Notes: generated by a model from the letters alone, not told the origin. Positions 9,098 to 18,701 are shown, numbered from the stretch's first letter. The stretch is 64,000 nucleotides of DNA from Methyloligella solikamskensis (GCF_042676065.1 NZ_JBHTJO010000001.1:1612001-1676000); one strand, 5' to 3'. Translations and numbers: made by a program.

Positions 9098-9319
9098 AAA
9101 ACTGAACTCTCGAAAATGAATTTACTCAAATATCGCGATGGCATGTCGGACGACATCGTGGCCGCTCCGGGGCGCGGAAGCGTGGCCGGTCCCCGTGATA
9201 TGCGTCGCTGTTCCCCGTGACTGGAAGCTGCTCCCGAAAGGCGGGAAAGCGCGACGATGCTACACGAAGTTTAAGGTTCGTTGAATCGACCGGGGCCGTC
9301 CATCCACGGCCGATCCGGC

Positions 9320-10090
9320 TCAGTATTCGAACTGCTCCGACAGGATGCGCTCGGTGAGGCTGTGGCCGGAATCGAACATCATAAAGATGTCTATCTTGCC
9401 TTCCTGCTTCACGTCGACGGTGGCGATGTCCCGGAACTCCGTGTGGTCGGCCACGGCGCTGACTGGCCGTTTCTCCGCTTCCATCACCTCCACCCGGACG
9501 GTCGCCTCGTTTGGCAAAAGCGCGCCCCGCCAGCGGCGCGGCCGGAACGGGCTTATGGGCGTGAGCGCGAGCAGTTCGGCGCTGATGGGGAGGATCGGCC
9601 CGTGGGCGGAAAGGTTATAGGCCGTGCTGCCGGCCGGCGTTGAGACCAGCACGCCATCGCAGATCAGCTCGTTCAGGCGGACGGTGCCGTCCACGGAGAT
9701 CTTGAGCTTGGCCGCCTGGTAGGTCTGGCGGAAAAGAGAGACCTCGTTGATGGCGAGCCCTTGATGCTCGGTGCCGCTGCAATCGAAGGCGGTCATCCGC
9801 AAGGGATGGATGATGTTGATCTCCGCCGTCTCCAACCGCTCCAGCAGACCTTCTTCCCGGTACTCGTTGAGGAGGAAGCCGACGGAGCCGCGGTTCATCC
9901 CGTAGATCGGGATACGGTCCGTCATGTGCCGGTGCATGGTCTGGAGCATCAGCCCGTCGCCGCCGAGCGCCACGATGGCATCGGCCTCGCCGACAGGTGC
10001 ATTGCCGTAGCGATCGGTCAGCCGCTCTAAGGCCGCCTGGGCCTCCTCGTACTCGCTGGCGACGAAAGCAATTTTCTGGAAGCGTGACAT
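9320..10090 (-). CDS. nadK: NAD kinase
   Basis: NadK phosphorylates NAD to NADP. The 256-residue protein has the ATP/metal motif ALGGDGLMLQ (Asp45), the NAD-binding NRGSVGFLLNE and AINEVSLFR, and the diagnostic CDGVLVSTPAGSTAYNLSAHGPIL. This is the short alphaproteobacterial form. It appears monocistronic, and the 222 bases between it and the Hpt gene show no further gene. The ATG has only a weak Shine-Dalgarno signal. Confidence 0.95.
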   Translation of the reverse strand: MSRFQKIAFVASEYEEAQAALERLTDRYGNAPVGEADAIVALGGDGLMLQTMHRHMTDRIPIYGMNRGSVGFLLNEYREEGLLERLETAEINIIHPLRMTAFDCSGTEHQGLAINEVSLFRQTYQAAKLKISVDGTVRLNELICDGVLVSTPAGSTAYNLSAHGPILPISAELLALTPISPFRPRRWRGALLPNEATVRVEVMEAEKRPVSAVADHTEFRDIATVDVKQEGKIDIFMMFDSGHSLTERILSEQFEY

Positions 10091-10226
10091 ATAAAACCGG
10101 TGGCGAAGCGGGCATGATGGAAGCGGCCATCATAAAGACGAGGCTTTGCGGCCAACGCAAGCCCGCTCACATGTTTCCGAGCATTTGTTTTCAAGCCATT
10201 CAGAGGGCAACCGAAAAGGGGGAAGG

Positions 10227-10562
10227 ATGCAAGCCAGCGAACAACCTGTGCTGATCTATACGACTTTCGGGTCGCTCGACGATGCCAAGCGGGTGGGCGG
10301 CGCGCTGGTGGAGAAGCGGCTTGCGGCCTGCGTGAACATTTTCCCCGGGATGATCTCCATCTTCGAATGGCAGGGCGAGCTCGACGAGGACGCGGAGATC
10401 GCCATGATCATCAAGACCCGCCGGGGGCTGGCCGAAGCCGTGCTTGCCGAAACCACGGAGCTTCACCCCTACGAGGTGCCGGCGCTCCTCGTTCTGCCGA
10501 CGGAAGCGGCGGGAGACGGCTATCGCGACTGGATTTTGGAGCAGACGAAATCAGTGTCGTGA
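10227..10562 (+). CDS. cutA: Divalent-cation tolerance protein CutA
   Basis: The 111-residue protein matches the small trimeric CutA1 family: VLIYTTFGSLDDAKRVGGALVEKRLAACVNIFPGMISIFEWQGEL, then MIIKTRRGLAEAV, LHPYEVPALLVLP and a C-terminal YRDWILEQT. The family is linked to copper tolerance in E. coli, but its biochemical role is unsettled. ATG 10227 is chosen because it follows AAAAGGGGGAAGG and aligns with the family start. A longer frame to 10146 adds an unrelated leader. Confidence 0.92.
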   Translation: MQASEQPVLIYTTFGSLDDAKRVGGALVEKRLAACVNIFPGMISIFEWQGELDEDAEIAMIIKTRRGLAEAVLAETTELHPYEVPALLVLPTEAAGDGYRDWILEQTKSVS

Positions 10563-10724
10563 GGCGCGTTGCTGCGGCCCTACGGCCCTCCAGATAGGCC
10601 GTAATCGCACGGCCAGCGAAAACCTATCTTAATCTTCGGCGTGTAACCTGATTGTTCGAGGGATGACGGCTCGCGGCGTGTTTCGCCTGCGGGCCCACAG
10701 TTTCGAGCAAGTCTGGAGTTGCGC

Positions 10725-11687
10725 GTGTCTTCGCTCAATCGATTGATTCAAGCGGATATCGCCGAATCTGAGCCCATGGAACGAGATGGGGTCGCGGCCA
10801 ACATTCATCCCACCCGAGACGACCTTTTCCGCGAGACGCCGTATGACTGGGCGAAGCGGGTGGTGCTGGGCACCGCCTGGTCGCTGAAGCCCGGCAATAT
10901 CGGCGATATGCCGGGGCTCACGAAGCTCTGGCTGAAGGATCAGCTGGGGCAGCTGCCCCGCATTCCTAATCCGCGGTCGAAAGCGCATGCGGGCATCGTG
11001 GTCGGTATCGCCCGCGATCTTTCCGTGCCGACGCTCATCGCCGCCGCCAAGCGGGGCATCTATCCGCTGGGTCATGTGGGCCACCCGAAATGGTGCTCGC
11101 CGGAGACCCGCGCGGTCCTCTTCTTCGAAGATTTCCATATTTCCAAGAGCGCGCGGCGCGCCATGCGCAAGGGCCATTACCGGGTCACCTTCGATCAAGC
11201 CTTCGACGAGGTGATCGTTGCATGCTCGGAGCCAAGGCCCGGACATTGGCATGTGAACTGGATCACGCCGGCGATGATGCACGCCTATGCGCGGCTGTTC
11301 GATGCGGGCTACGCCCATTCCATCGAGGTCTGGGACGATGACGGCAATCTCAAGGGCGGCGGCTACGGCGTCGCCATCGGCAATGTCTTCATCGGTGAAT
11401 CCCTGTTCTCCCGGGAGCGGGACACCTCGAAGATCGCGGTCGCGGTGCTGATCCGCCACCTCGTGGAGTGGGGCTTCTCCTTCGTCGATACGAAGCTGAT
11501 GAACCCGCTCATGGAGAGCTTCGGCTTCCACGAGGTCCCCCGCGAGCAATTCCTTTCCATGAACGAGAAGGCGATGTCGGCCCCCGGCCGGAAGGGGCGC
11601 TGGAAGGTCGAGATCGATCCCGAGACGGTGGCCGCCTGGCACCCGGACCGGGAGGCGAGCACGAAGCCGAAATCGGCTTCCACCTGA
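10725..11687 (+). CDS. Leu/Phe-tRNA-protein transferase-like protein (Aat family), copy 1
   Basis: The 320-residue protein belongs to the Aat (L/F-transferase) GNAT-fold family, whose classical members add Leu or Phe to N-terminal Arg/Lys for N-end-rule degradation. Shared blocks are LIAAAKRGIYPLG, PKWCSPETRAVLFFEDFHISKSARR, WITPAMMHAYARLFDAGYAHSIEVWD and the Glu-bearing GESLFSRERDTSKIA. The catalytic DCQ of E. coli (Gln188) reads DTK here. It also has about 95 extra N-terminal residues. GTG 10725 is preferred because GGAG sits six bases upstream; TTG 10719 and ATG 10776 are alternatives. A second copy follows at 17 bases. Confidence 0.8.
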   Translation: MSSLNRLIQADIAESEPMERDGVAANIHPTRDDLFRETPYDWAKRVVLGTAWSLKPGNIGDMPGLTKLWLKDQLGQLPRIPNPRSKAHAGIVVGIARDLSVPTLIAAAKRGIYPLGHVGHPKWCSPETRAVLFFEDFHISKSARRAMRKGHYRVTFDQAFDEVIVACSEPRPGHWHVNWITPAMMHAYARLFDAGYAHSIEVWDDDGNLKGGGYGVAIGNVFIGESLFSRERDTSKIAVAVLIRHLVEWGFSFVDTKLMNPLMESFGFHEVPREQFLSMNEKAMSAPGRKGRWKVEIDPETVAAWHPDREASTKPKSAST

Positions 11688-11704
11688 GTCACTTGTAGGA
11701 GCGT

Positions 11705-12499
11705 ATGATGGTTTTTGGCGAAGTTCCCGCCACGCTGGGTCTGATGGCCCGCCAGGTTCTCGGTCAGACCGCCGAAGGGCGGGTGCTGCCTGATCCGAAC
11801 CGGATCAACGAGGGCTCAGAGGGGCTCGCCGGGCTGTGCGGCGATCTCGACGTTTCCACGCTGCTTTCCGCCTATGCCAAAGGGTTCTATCCGCGCTCGA
11901 CCTTCGGGCCGCAGAAATGGTGGGCGCCGGAAGAGCGCATGGTGCTTTTCCTGGAACAGTTCCAACTCGGCAGCCGGATCGCCCGGAAGCTTGCCGGCGG
12001 TTTCTATCGCATCGGCTTCGACGAGAGTTTCGGCGAGGTGGTCGAGGCCTGCGCGCGCCCCAACGGCCGCCAGGGTAAGCGCCGCTGGATCCGTGCCGAT
12101 CTGTCGGCTGCCTTCCGCGAGGCTCACGATGCGGGTGTCGCTCATTCCGTCGAGGTGCGCGATTTCGAAGGCAATCTGGTGGGCGGCGCCTACGGGCTTG
12201 CCGTGGGCAAGGTGTTCTTCACCGAAGCGCAGTTCTCGATGCGTCCCGATGCAGGCCGCATGGGTTTGGCGGCTCTAAACTGTCATCTCCAGGCGCGGGG
12301 CTTTCTTGCCAACGATGCCAAGCATCTCTCCGGAACGCTCTGTCAGCAGGGCTTTTGTCTGGTGCCGCGGGGCTCGTTCAACCGGTTCTTGGAGAAGGCC
12401 TGCGCCGGGCCTGCAGCGCTCGGGTCCTGGCGGCTTGCCGACGGTGCTGGTGCCGCGGAACGTGCGCCGCAGACGGCCGCTTCTTTCGGAGCGGCGTAA
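11705..12499 (+). CDS. Leu/Phe-tRNA-protein transferase-like protein (Aat family), copy 2
   Basis: The 264-residue protein keeps the Aat core: AGLCGDLDVSTLLSAYAKGFYP, PQKWWAPEERMVLFLEQFQLGSRIAR, WIRADLSAAFREAHDAGVAHSVEV and VFFTEAQFSMRPDAGR. The catalytic DCQ equivalent reads DAK, the same Gln-to-Lys position lost in copy 1. The two copies are quite different in sequence, so this is an old duplication rather than a recent one. It follows copy 1 at 17 bases, with TAGGAG before the start, so they form an operon. Canonical transferase activity is doubtful. Confidence 0.78.
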   Translation: MMVFGEVPATLGLMARQVLGQTAEGRVLPDPNRINEGSEGLAGLCGDLDVSTLLSAYAKGFYPRSTFGPQKWWAPEERMVLFLEQFQLGSRIARKLAGGFYRIGFDESFGEVVEACARPNGRQGKRRWIRADLSAAFREAHDAGVAHSVEVRDFEGNLVGGAYGLAVGKVFFTEAQFSMRPDAGRMGLAALNCHLQARGFLANDAKHLSGTLCQQGFCLVPRGSFNRFLEKACAGPAALGSWRLADGAGAAERAPQTAASFGAA

Positions 12500-12647
12500 G
12501 CGGCATTCCGGTCGCGCCTTTGCCGCGCGACGGGCCTCGGCTTTCCCCCTAGGCACTGCCCCCAAAACCTGTATAAGTCTGGCTTTGGCCGGTGTTGCAT
12601 TCCGCATTTTGCGGCATGGGTAACCGTAACCTGCACGTTTGCGGACC

Positions 12648-14936
12648 ATGGCCGGCGATGGCCCAAACGCTCCTGAACCAGAAGCGCTCTTGTCTCCGCT
12701 CCGCATTCCCATACTCAAGCGTCCCGATGGACCGCAGGCCGCCTCGCTCGGCCGCGATGTCCTTGCGGGCGGGATCGCGGGCGTGGTGCAGATCGCCTAC
12801 TGCATCTCCTTCAGTGCGCTGATTTTCCAGGGCTCGCTGGCGGCCGGCTTCCCGTTGGGGCTGGCCTCGCTCCTGATGGGTACCATCGTTACCGGCGTCA
12901 TCGTCTCGCTGACGACGAGCCTGGTGCCGTCCGATGCCGGTCCCGATACGCCGGCGGTCGCGGTGATGAGCGTGCTGGCGACGACCATTGCCGCGACGCT
13001 CGCCTCCCAAGGGGCAAGCCAAGAAACCATCATTATCAATGTGCTGCTGGCCCTGGTGGTCAGCACCTTTTTCACGGGCTTGCTGCTGTTCGGCCTCGGC
13101 GCCTTCCGGGCCGGGCAGTTCCTGCGCTTTGTACCGTATCCGGTGATCGGCGGCTTCCTGGCGGCGTCGGGCTGGCTGCTCATGACCGGTGGCATCGAGG
13201 TGATCACCGGGACAAGTCTGACCATCCAGCCGTCGAGCTGGTTTGAGACCTTCTCGGCGGAGAATGCCGCTCAGCTCGGAGTGGCTGGGCTGTTCGCGCT
13301 CACCATCGTGTTCCTGCGCCGCTGGGTGCACAGCTTCCTCGCGCTGCCCATCGCGTTCGTGACCTTCATGATCGTGATGGATTTCATCCTGTTCGTGCTG
13401 CTCGACACGTCCCATTCGAGCGGCTGGTTCCTAGCGAGCGTCGGCGAGCTGACGCCTTGGTCGCCGATCAAGGCGGCCATGCGCACCGATATCGATTGGA
13501 CCGCCATGCTGACCAGCAGCGCCGAGATCGGGGCGGTTTGCGGCGTGACCGCCATCTCCATGCTGCTCGACGTCTCCAGCCTAGAGGTGGCGCGCCAGAA
13601 GACGGCCAATCTCGATCGCGAACTGCGGGTGAACGGACTCGCTAACCTGCTCGCATCCGTGTTCGGCGGCGTGGCGGGCAATCTGTCCCTCAACGGCAGC
13701 ATCCTGATCAACGAGGCGGGCGCCGTCAGCCGGTTGAGCGGCGTGTTCGTGGCGCTCACCTGCGGGCTGGTGCTGTTCGTCGGGCTGGATGTGGGGATGT
13801 TCGTTCCCAAGGCGGTGCTCGGCGGGATGCTGGCTTATCTCGGCGTGGTGATCCTGGTGGAGGCGCTGTTCCATGCGCCGGCCAAGCGGTCCTATGCGGA
13901 CTTTGCGCTGGCTTTGGCGATCACCATCGTCATCTGCTATTTCGGCTATCTGCTCGGCGTGGTGCTCGGTGTCATCGGCGCCTGCCTGATGTTCGCCCTC
14001 AGCTACAGCCGCATCGGCGTCATCCGGCGGCACCTGACCCGTCAGGAATTCGCCGGCAATGTGGAGCGGGCGCCGGATCAGGCGCGCATCCTCCGGGAGG
14101 AGGGCGGCCGGATCCACATCTTCTGGCTCTCCGGCTTCATCTTCTTCGGCTCCTCCAACGGGCTGTTCGAGCGCGTCCGGCGCACCATCGACGGGCAGGC
14201 AGCCCTGATCGACGGCGAAGCGGAGATGCCAGTCGGTTTCGTGGTGCTCGATTTCGGCTCCGTCTCGGGGTTCGATACCTCCGCCGTGCTCAGCCTGATC
14301 AAGTTGCGGAATTATTGCGACGAGACGGGCGTGACATTGGTCTTCTCCGGGCTCGACGACACGATGCGCGGCAATCTCGCGCGGGCCGGTTTCTTCGAGG
14401 ACGGCCATCGCCACCGCAGCTTCCGGAGCCGCAACGAGGCGATCGAATGGTGCGAGGAGGAGTTGCTGCGTGAGCATGCGGCGCCCACCGTGTCTCATGA
14501 GACCTTTGAGAGCTGGATCAAGGCTGAGTTTGGCGAGCTGGCGGATCTCGGCCGCATCGAGCCTTATCTCGATCGCTGCGAGTTTCAGCCGGGCGACGTG
14601 CTTTTCCGCCAGGGGGAGCCCTCGGATTCCGTCGACATGATCGCGGAAGGCTGCGTAGCCGTGACGGTGACCGACGAGATGGGCCGGACGATCCGCCTGC
14701 GCCGCATGGTCGGCCAGACGGTGGTGGGCGAGATGGGCTTCTATCGCGATCTGCCGCGCACCGCCGACGTCGTGGCCGAGCAGCCGACGTTGGTATTCCG
14801 GCTCTCGCGAGAGTCGTTCGAAAAGATGCGGGAGAAGGACCCGGCGGCCGCCGCCGCCTTCCATCAGCTCATCGTGCGGCTGCTGGCGGACCGGCTGGAT
14901 TTCGCGAACCGCGAGATCTCCGCGCTGCTTCTCTGA
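12648..14936 (+). CDS. SulP anion transporter with STAS and cyclic-nucleotide-binding domains
   Basis: The 762-residue protein has a SulP membrane domain (residues ~35-440) with many hydrophobic helices and SulP-like stretches such as LRFVPYPVIGGFLAASGWLL. A STAS domain follows (~455-575, VVLDFGSVSGFDTSAVLSLIKL), then a Crp-like cNMP-binding domain (~625-745, PGDVLFRQGEPSDSVDMIAEG, VVGEMGFYRDLPRTADVVAE). SulP proteins move sulfate, bicarbonate or dicarboxylates; the substrate is not resolved. The fused sensor suggests gating by cAMP or cGMP. The convergent neighbour 15 bases away is a nucleotide cyclase. ATG 12648 has no clear Shine-Dalgarno sequence; TTG 12639 is possible. Confidence 0.88.
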   Translation: MAGDGPNAPEPEALLSPLRIPILKRPDGPQAASLGRDVLAGGIAGVVQIAYCISFSALIFQGSLAAGFPLGLASLLMGTIVTGVIVSLTTSLVPSDAGPDTPAVAVMSVLATTIAATLASQGASQETIIINVLLALVVSTFFTGLLLFGLGAFRAGQFLRFVPYPVIGGFLAASGWLLMTGGIEVITGTSLTIQPSSWFETFSAENAAQLGVAGLFALTIVFLRRWVHSFLALPIAFVTFMIVMDFILFVLLDTSHSSGWFLASVGELTPWSPIKAAMRTDIDWTAMLTSSAEIGAVCGVTAISMLLDVSSLEVARQKTANLDRELRVNGLANLLASVFGGVAGNLSLNGSILINEAGAVSRLSGVFVALTCGLVLFVGLDVGMFVPKAVLGGMLAYLGVVILVEALFHAPAKRSYADFALALAITIVICYFGYLLGVVLGVIGACLMFALSYSRIGVIRRHLTRQEFAGNVERAPDQARILREEGGRIHIFWLSGFIFFGSSNGLFERVRRTIDGQAALIDGEAEMPVGFVVLDFGSVSGFDTSAVLSLIKLRNYCDETGVTLVFSGLDDTMRGNLARAGFFEDGHRHRSFRSRNEAIEWCEEELLREHAAPTVSHETFESWIKAEFGELADLGRIEPYLDRCEFQPGDVLFRQGEPSDSVDMIAEGCVAVTVTDEMGRTIRLRRMVGQTVVGEMGFYRDLPRTADVVAEQPTLVFRLSRESFEKMREKDPAAAAAFHQLIVRLLADRLDFANREISALLL

Positions 14937-14951
14937 CGATCCTCTATACGG

Positions 14952-17162
14952 CTATTTGCTGAGGGCTTCGGCGCTGCCGTCCCAATCGGGCGGGGGCGGG
15001 GTCTTCTTGTAGATGGCGATGCGCTCCAGATAGAGCCCGTAGAGGGTTTCCAGACCGTGGGGCTGCTCTTCTGAGAGGGCCTTCGCTGTCTCCTCCGCCG
15101 CCTTCCAATCCCGGGAGCGGAAGGCGTCGAGGAAGCCGTTGTGCCTGTCTCGGAAGGCCTTGAACTCCTCATCCTCTAGAAGCGCCTGATCTCCGAGCAG
15201 GGCGAAGATGCGAACCGCCTGGGTCTTGCCTTTCACCTTCAGGAGATCGAGCTCCAAGAAGGCGTAGCCGGGCGCACGCTCCACGGTGGATTCGCCGATC
15301 ACCGCACCAACGCCATAGGTCTTGGACTGACCCTCGATGCGCGAGGCGACGTTCACGTTGTCGCCGATCACCGAATAGTCGAAGCGAATCTCCGAACCCA
15401 GATTGCCGACGCAGCATTCGCCTGTGTTGATGCCGATGCCAAGGGAGACGGGGCGGTAGTCGCGGCCGGTTTCCTTGGCGTGGTCCCGCCATTTGTCGTT
15501 CAGGCGGCGCATCTCTTCCATCATGAGGAGGGCGGCGCGGCAGGCATGCTCCGCATGGTCCGGATCGTCGAGGGGCGCGTTCCAGAAGGCCATGAGAGCA
15601 TCGCCCATATATTTGTCGATGGTGCCGTCCTGGGCGAGGATGATGTTGCTGAGGGGCGTGAAAAGCTCGTTCAGAAATCGAGTCAGCTCTTCCGCATCAA
15701 GTCCTTCCGAAATCGTCGTAAATCCGCGCACGTCGCTGAAGAGCAGCGTCATGTTGCGCATCTCGCCGCCGAGCTTCAGGCGGGTGGGGTCGGCGGCCAG
15801 GCGCTCGACAAGGGCCGGCGCCATGTAGTGGCTGAAGGCGTTGCGGACCCGGTTCCGCTCATGCTCGGTGCGCAGGAACATCAAGAGGCTGCCGGTTAGG
15901 TAGATGGCCAGCAGCGACAGGGCCGGGAAGACGGGATCGACCAGCCAGCCGAGGCTCGAATAGGCGTACCAGGAGAAGCCGATCACGCCGGCGATGGCCG
16001 CGATCGCGATAAGCGCGCTGGATGCGGCGCCCGTCCAATAGATCAGGGCGGCGATCAGAATGCCCAGCACGAGGATGTAGAGGAGTTCACCCGGGAGCGC
16101 GAGGTCAGGCCGGAGCAGGAAGTTGCCGGCGATGATCTGCTCCACCGCCTGGGCGTGGAGCTCGACGCCGGGCACGGAGGGCTCCAGGGGTGTGGCGCGC
16201 AGGTCGAGCAGGCCGGCGGCGCTGGTGCCGATGATCACGATGCGTCCGGCGATCTCGGCTGCGGGGATGTCGCCTTCGAGCAGTTTCCAGGCGGGCAGGT
16301 ACCGGCCGGGCGCGCTCTTGGAGAACTTCATCCACATCTGACCGTTCGGATCGGTCGGCACCTCGAAATCGCCGACACGGACGCGGGTTATGCCGGTCTG
16401 CTCACCAAAGGATTCAACGCCGCTCGCTCCCGACGACTTGATCATGTAGGTGGATGCGCCCTGAGCGACCCGGAGCATCTCGCCGGCGAAGGCGGGCAGA
16501 AGCTTGTCGTCGATGGTCACCAGCATGGGCATGCGGCGGATCACCTGATCGTGCTCGGGGATCCAATTCAGGGCGCCGGAGCCTTGGGCGGCCTCCTGAA
16601 GCTGGGGAAGGCTCACCGCGGCGCCCGGGAAATGTGGTGCGAAGAGCCGCGGATCGTCCCCGCCATGAGCGAAGCCCGCCTTGTTCGCCGGCAGCGCGCC
16701 GCCATTGCTGAGCGCGATGAAGCCCAGGATCACCGGGGCATCGGCGATGGACCTAGCAAAGAGCGCGTCATTGGCCGGCATGTTGCGCAGGGCCTCGCCG
16801 AGAGGGCCTTTGTCGGCGCCGTCCCAGTAGCGGGCGAGATTCGACGGCGACATGCGGTCTTCTTCCGGGAATACCATGTCGAAACCGATGGCCGCGGCAC
16901 CGTTTTCCAGGAGCGTGTCGGTAAGCTCGGCGAGCAGGGTGCGAGGCCAGGGCCATTGGCCGAGCTTGGCGAGGGACTCCTCGTCGATATCGACGATGCG
17001 GACCGGGAGCTCCGGATTGAACTCTTCCGGGGCGATGCGCTGGAAGCTGTCGAAGGCGAGCGCGCGGAGGCGCGCCACGGGAGCGGGGTCCCAAAGGCGC
17101 AGGGCCAGGACGCCGAGGATCACCAATCCGAGGATCAGGGCATAGCTTAAGGCGGGTCTCAT
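14952..17162 (-). CDS. CHASE2-domain adenylate cyclase (class III)
   Basis: The protein of about 736 residues has an N-terminal membrane anchor, an extracytoplasmic CHASE2 sensor (~30-330, VDIDEESLAKLGQWPWPRTLLAEL), three membrane helices (~345-425) and a class III cyclase domain (~460-640). Both metal-binding Asp are present (LLFSDVRGFTT and KYMGDALMAF). Lys of KYMGD matches the adenine-selecting Lys. The usual Asp partner is Ser in FDYSVIGDNVNVASR, a replacement like the Thr of class IIIb cyclases, some of which respond to bicarbonate. A C-terminal extension of about 80 residues follows. It lies tail to tail with the cNMP-sensing SulP gene. TTG 17180 is an alternative start. Confidence 0.9.
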   Translation of the reverse strand: MRPALSYALILGLVILGVLALRLWDPAPVARLRALAFDSFQRIAPEEFNPELPVRIVDIDEESLAKLGQWPWPRTLLAELTDTLLENGAAAIGFDMVFPEEDRMSPSNLARYWDGADKGPLGEALRNMPANDALFARSIADAPVILGFIALSNGGALPANKAGFAHGGDDPRLFAPHFPGAAVSLPQLQEAAQGSGALNWIPEHDQVIRRMPMLVTIDDKLLPAFAGEMLRVAQGASTYMIKSSGASGVESFGEQTGITRVRVGDFEVPTDPNGQMWMKFSKSAPGRYLPAWKLLEGDIPAAEIAGRIVIIGTSAAGLLDLRATPLEPSVPGVELHAQAVEQIIAGNFLLRPDLALPGELLYILVLGILIAALIYWTGAASSALIAIAAIAGVIGFSWYAYSSLGWLVDPVFPALSLLAIYLTGSLLMFLRTEHERNRVRNAFSHYMAPALVERLAADPTRLKLGGEMRNMTLLFSDVRGFTTISEGLDAEELTRFLNELFTPLSNIILAQDGTIDKYMGDALMAFWNAPLDDPDHAEHACRAALLMMEEMRRLNDKWRDHAKETGRDYRPVSLGIGINTGECCVGNLGSEIRFDYSVIGDNVNVASRIEGQSKTYGVGAVIGESTVERAPGYAFLELDLLKVKGKTQAVRIFALLGDQALLEDEEFKAFRDRHNGFLDAFRSRDWKAAEETAKALSEEQPHGLETLYGLYLERIAIYKKTPPPPDWDGSAEALSK

Positions 17163-17273
17163 GATGCGGCCCCAGCGCAAGGCGTCGACGAAGAGCCGGG
17201 TAACCGGCGCGCGAAGCCTAGTGCAAGGGGCGCTTTTGCTCCAGCCGTCTCAAGCGCGAATGGGAGGCCGGTG

Positions 17274-18701
17274 TCAGCCCCGGCCGCTGGAGACGGTCTC
17301 GCCTTGCGCGTGAGACGCCATCTCGCGGCGATGCTCGACCGCCGCGGCACGGTCTTCCGGGGAGGGGAGCTTCTCGCCACTCATGGTCTCTGTCGCGAAG
17401 CGGCCGAACTTCTTCAGCAGACGCTTGGCCAGACGGCGATAGGAGAAATAGTTGGCCTCCAGCCGGTGGCGCTCGCTTTGGACGTAGCCCTTGTAGGATT
17501 TGTGGTCGGAGCCTTCGCGCTTCAGATCGGCGAACCACTCGGCTTTCGGGTCGCCTTTGTCCTTGGCGATCAGATAGGCGGCGATGAGCCGGGACTGGTC
17601 GTCGGCGAGGCGCCAGATGCTGCCATTGGCCTGGATCAACCCGACGGCGAAGAAGTCGTCGTATTCCGGGTGGAAGACATTCATGAACAGGATCGGCTTT
17701 CCGTCCTTATCGAAGACCAGGCTGTTGTCGATGAAGGGCAGGCTGATCTCGAAGCCGGTGGCGAAGACCACCAGATCCGCCTCCACCTCGCTGCCGTCGG
17801 AGAAGCGCACGATCTTGCCGTCGAACTCGGTGACGTCCGGCTTGATGTCGATCCGGCCATGGGCCACGAGCTGGGGCAGCACCGTGTTCATGGTCGGGTG
17901 GGTGTCCATGATGAGATAGTCGGGTGCGGGCAGGCCGAAATTCTCGTTCTTGCCGACGAAGATGCGGTGCCAGCGGGTGTAGAGCCGGTTGCGGATGGAG
18001 CGGGGGACCGGGAACTTCTCGAAGAAGTGGATCAGCCCGTCCATGGGCTTTCCGAGCATGAATTTCGGCACGAAGTAGTAGCCGCGCCGCATGCTCTGAT
18101 GCACCGATTTGGCGACGCTGGTGGCGTCGACCACGATATCGCAGGCCGAGTTGCCGGCTCCGAGCACCACGACGCGCTTGCCGGCGAGCTGGCTCACGGA
18201 GCGGTAGTCGCGGGAGTGCATGGTCTCGCCGGTAAACTCGCCGGGAATGTCAGGCCGGCGCGGGATGTGGTGATGGCCGTTGGCCATGATCAGCCCGCGA
18301 TAGAAGCGGGGATGGCTCTCGCCTTTCACCTTCACCCGCCAGCCACCGTCGATTCGGGTGGCTTCCTCCACATCGGCGTTCAGCTCGATCGACTGATCTA
18401 TGCCGAACTCGCGGGCGTAATCCCTGAGATAGCTCAGAACCTGCTTGTGAGACGGGTAGGTCGGATAGTCGTCCGGGAAGGGAAAGTCCTCGAAGGCCGT
18501 GAACTTGCGTGAAGAAACCAAGAAGGTGGTGTCATACACGACACCGGTATTCGTGGCGGGATTCCACAACCCGCCGATATCCCCTTCGCGCTCCAGGCAG
18601 TCGAAGGGGATGCCACGCTCCTTGAACACCTTCGCGGCTGCCAGGCCCGATGGGCCGGCGCCGATGATGACGAACTTGTCGGTCTTCCCGCTGACGTCCA
18701 T
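17274..18701 (-). CDS. Flavin-containing monooxygenase-like protein
   Basis: The 475-residue protein has an N-terminal FAD Rossmann motif (IIGAGPSGLAAAKVF), the second dinucleotide motif VVVLGAGNSACDIVVD for NADPH, and the FMO fingerprint FTGETMHSRDY (F-x-G-x-x-x-H-x-x-x-Y). The ATG-like motif VFATGFE follows. These enzymes oxygenate soft nucleophiles such as amines or sulfides; trimethylamine would fit a methylotroph, but the substrate is not shown. The start has GGAGG about ten bases upstream. A 296-base intergenic region separates it from the divergent metalloprotease-like gene. Confidence 0.88.
   Translation of the reverse strand: MDVSGKTDKFVIIGAGPSGLAAAKVFKERGIPFDCLEREGDIGGLWNPATNTGVVYDTTFLVSSRKFTAFEDFPFPDDYPTYPSHKQVLSYLRDYAREFGIDQSIELNADVEEATRIDGGWRVKVKGESHPRFYRGLIMANGHHHIPRRPDIPGEFTGETMHSRDYRSVSQLAGKRVVVLGAGNSACDIVVDATSVAKSVHQSMRRGYYFVPKFMLGKPMDGLIHFFEKFPVPRSIRNRLYTRWHRIFVGKNENFGLPAPDYLIMDTHPTMNTVLPQLVAHGRIDIKPDVTEFDGKIVRFSDGSEVEADLVVFATGFEISLPFIDNSLVFDKDGKPILFMNVFHPEYDDFFAVGLIQANGSIWRLADDQSRLIAAYLIAKDKGDPKAEWFADLKREGSDHKSYKGYVQSERHRLEANYFSYRRLAKRLLKKFGRFATETMSGEKLPSPEDRAAAVEHRREMASHAQGETVSSGRG

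Noticed and set aside
13581..14864. 427-codon minus-strand frame across the SulP gene
   Set aside because: Antisense shadow of the transporter; the translation is basic and His-rich without a domain.
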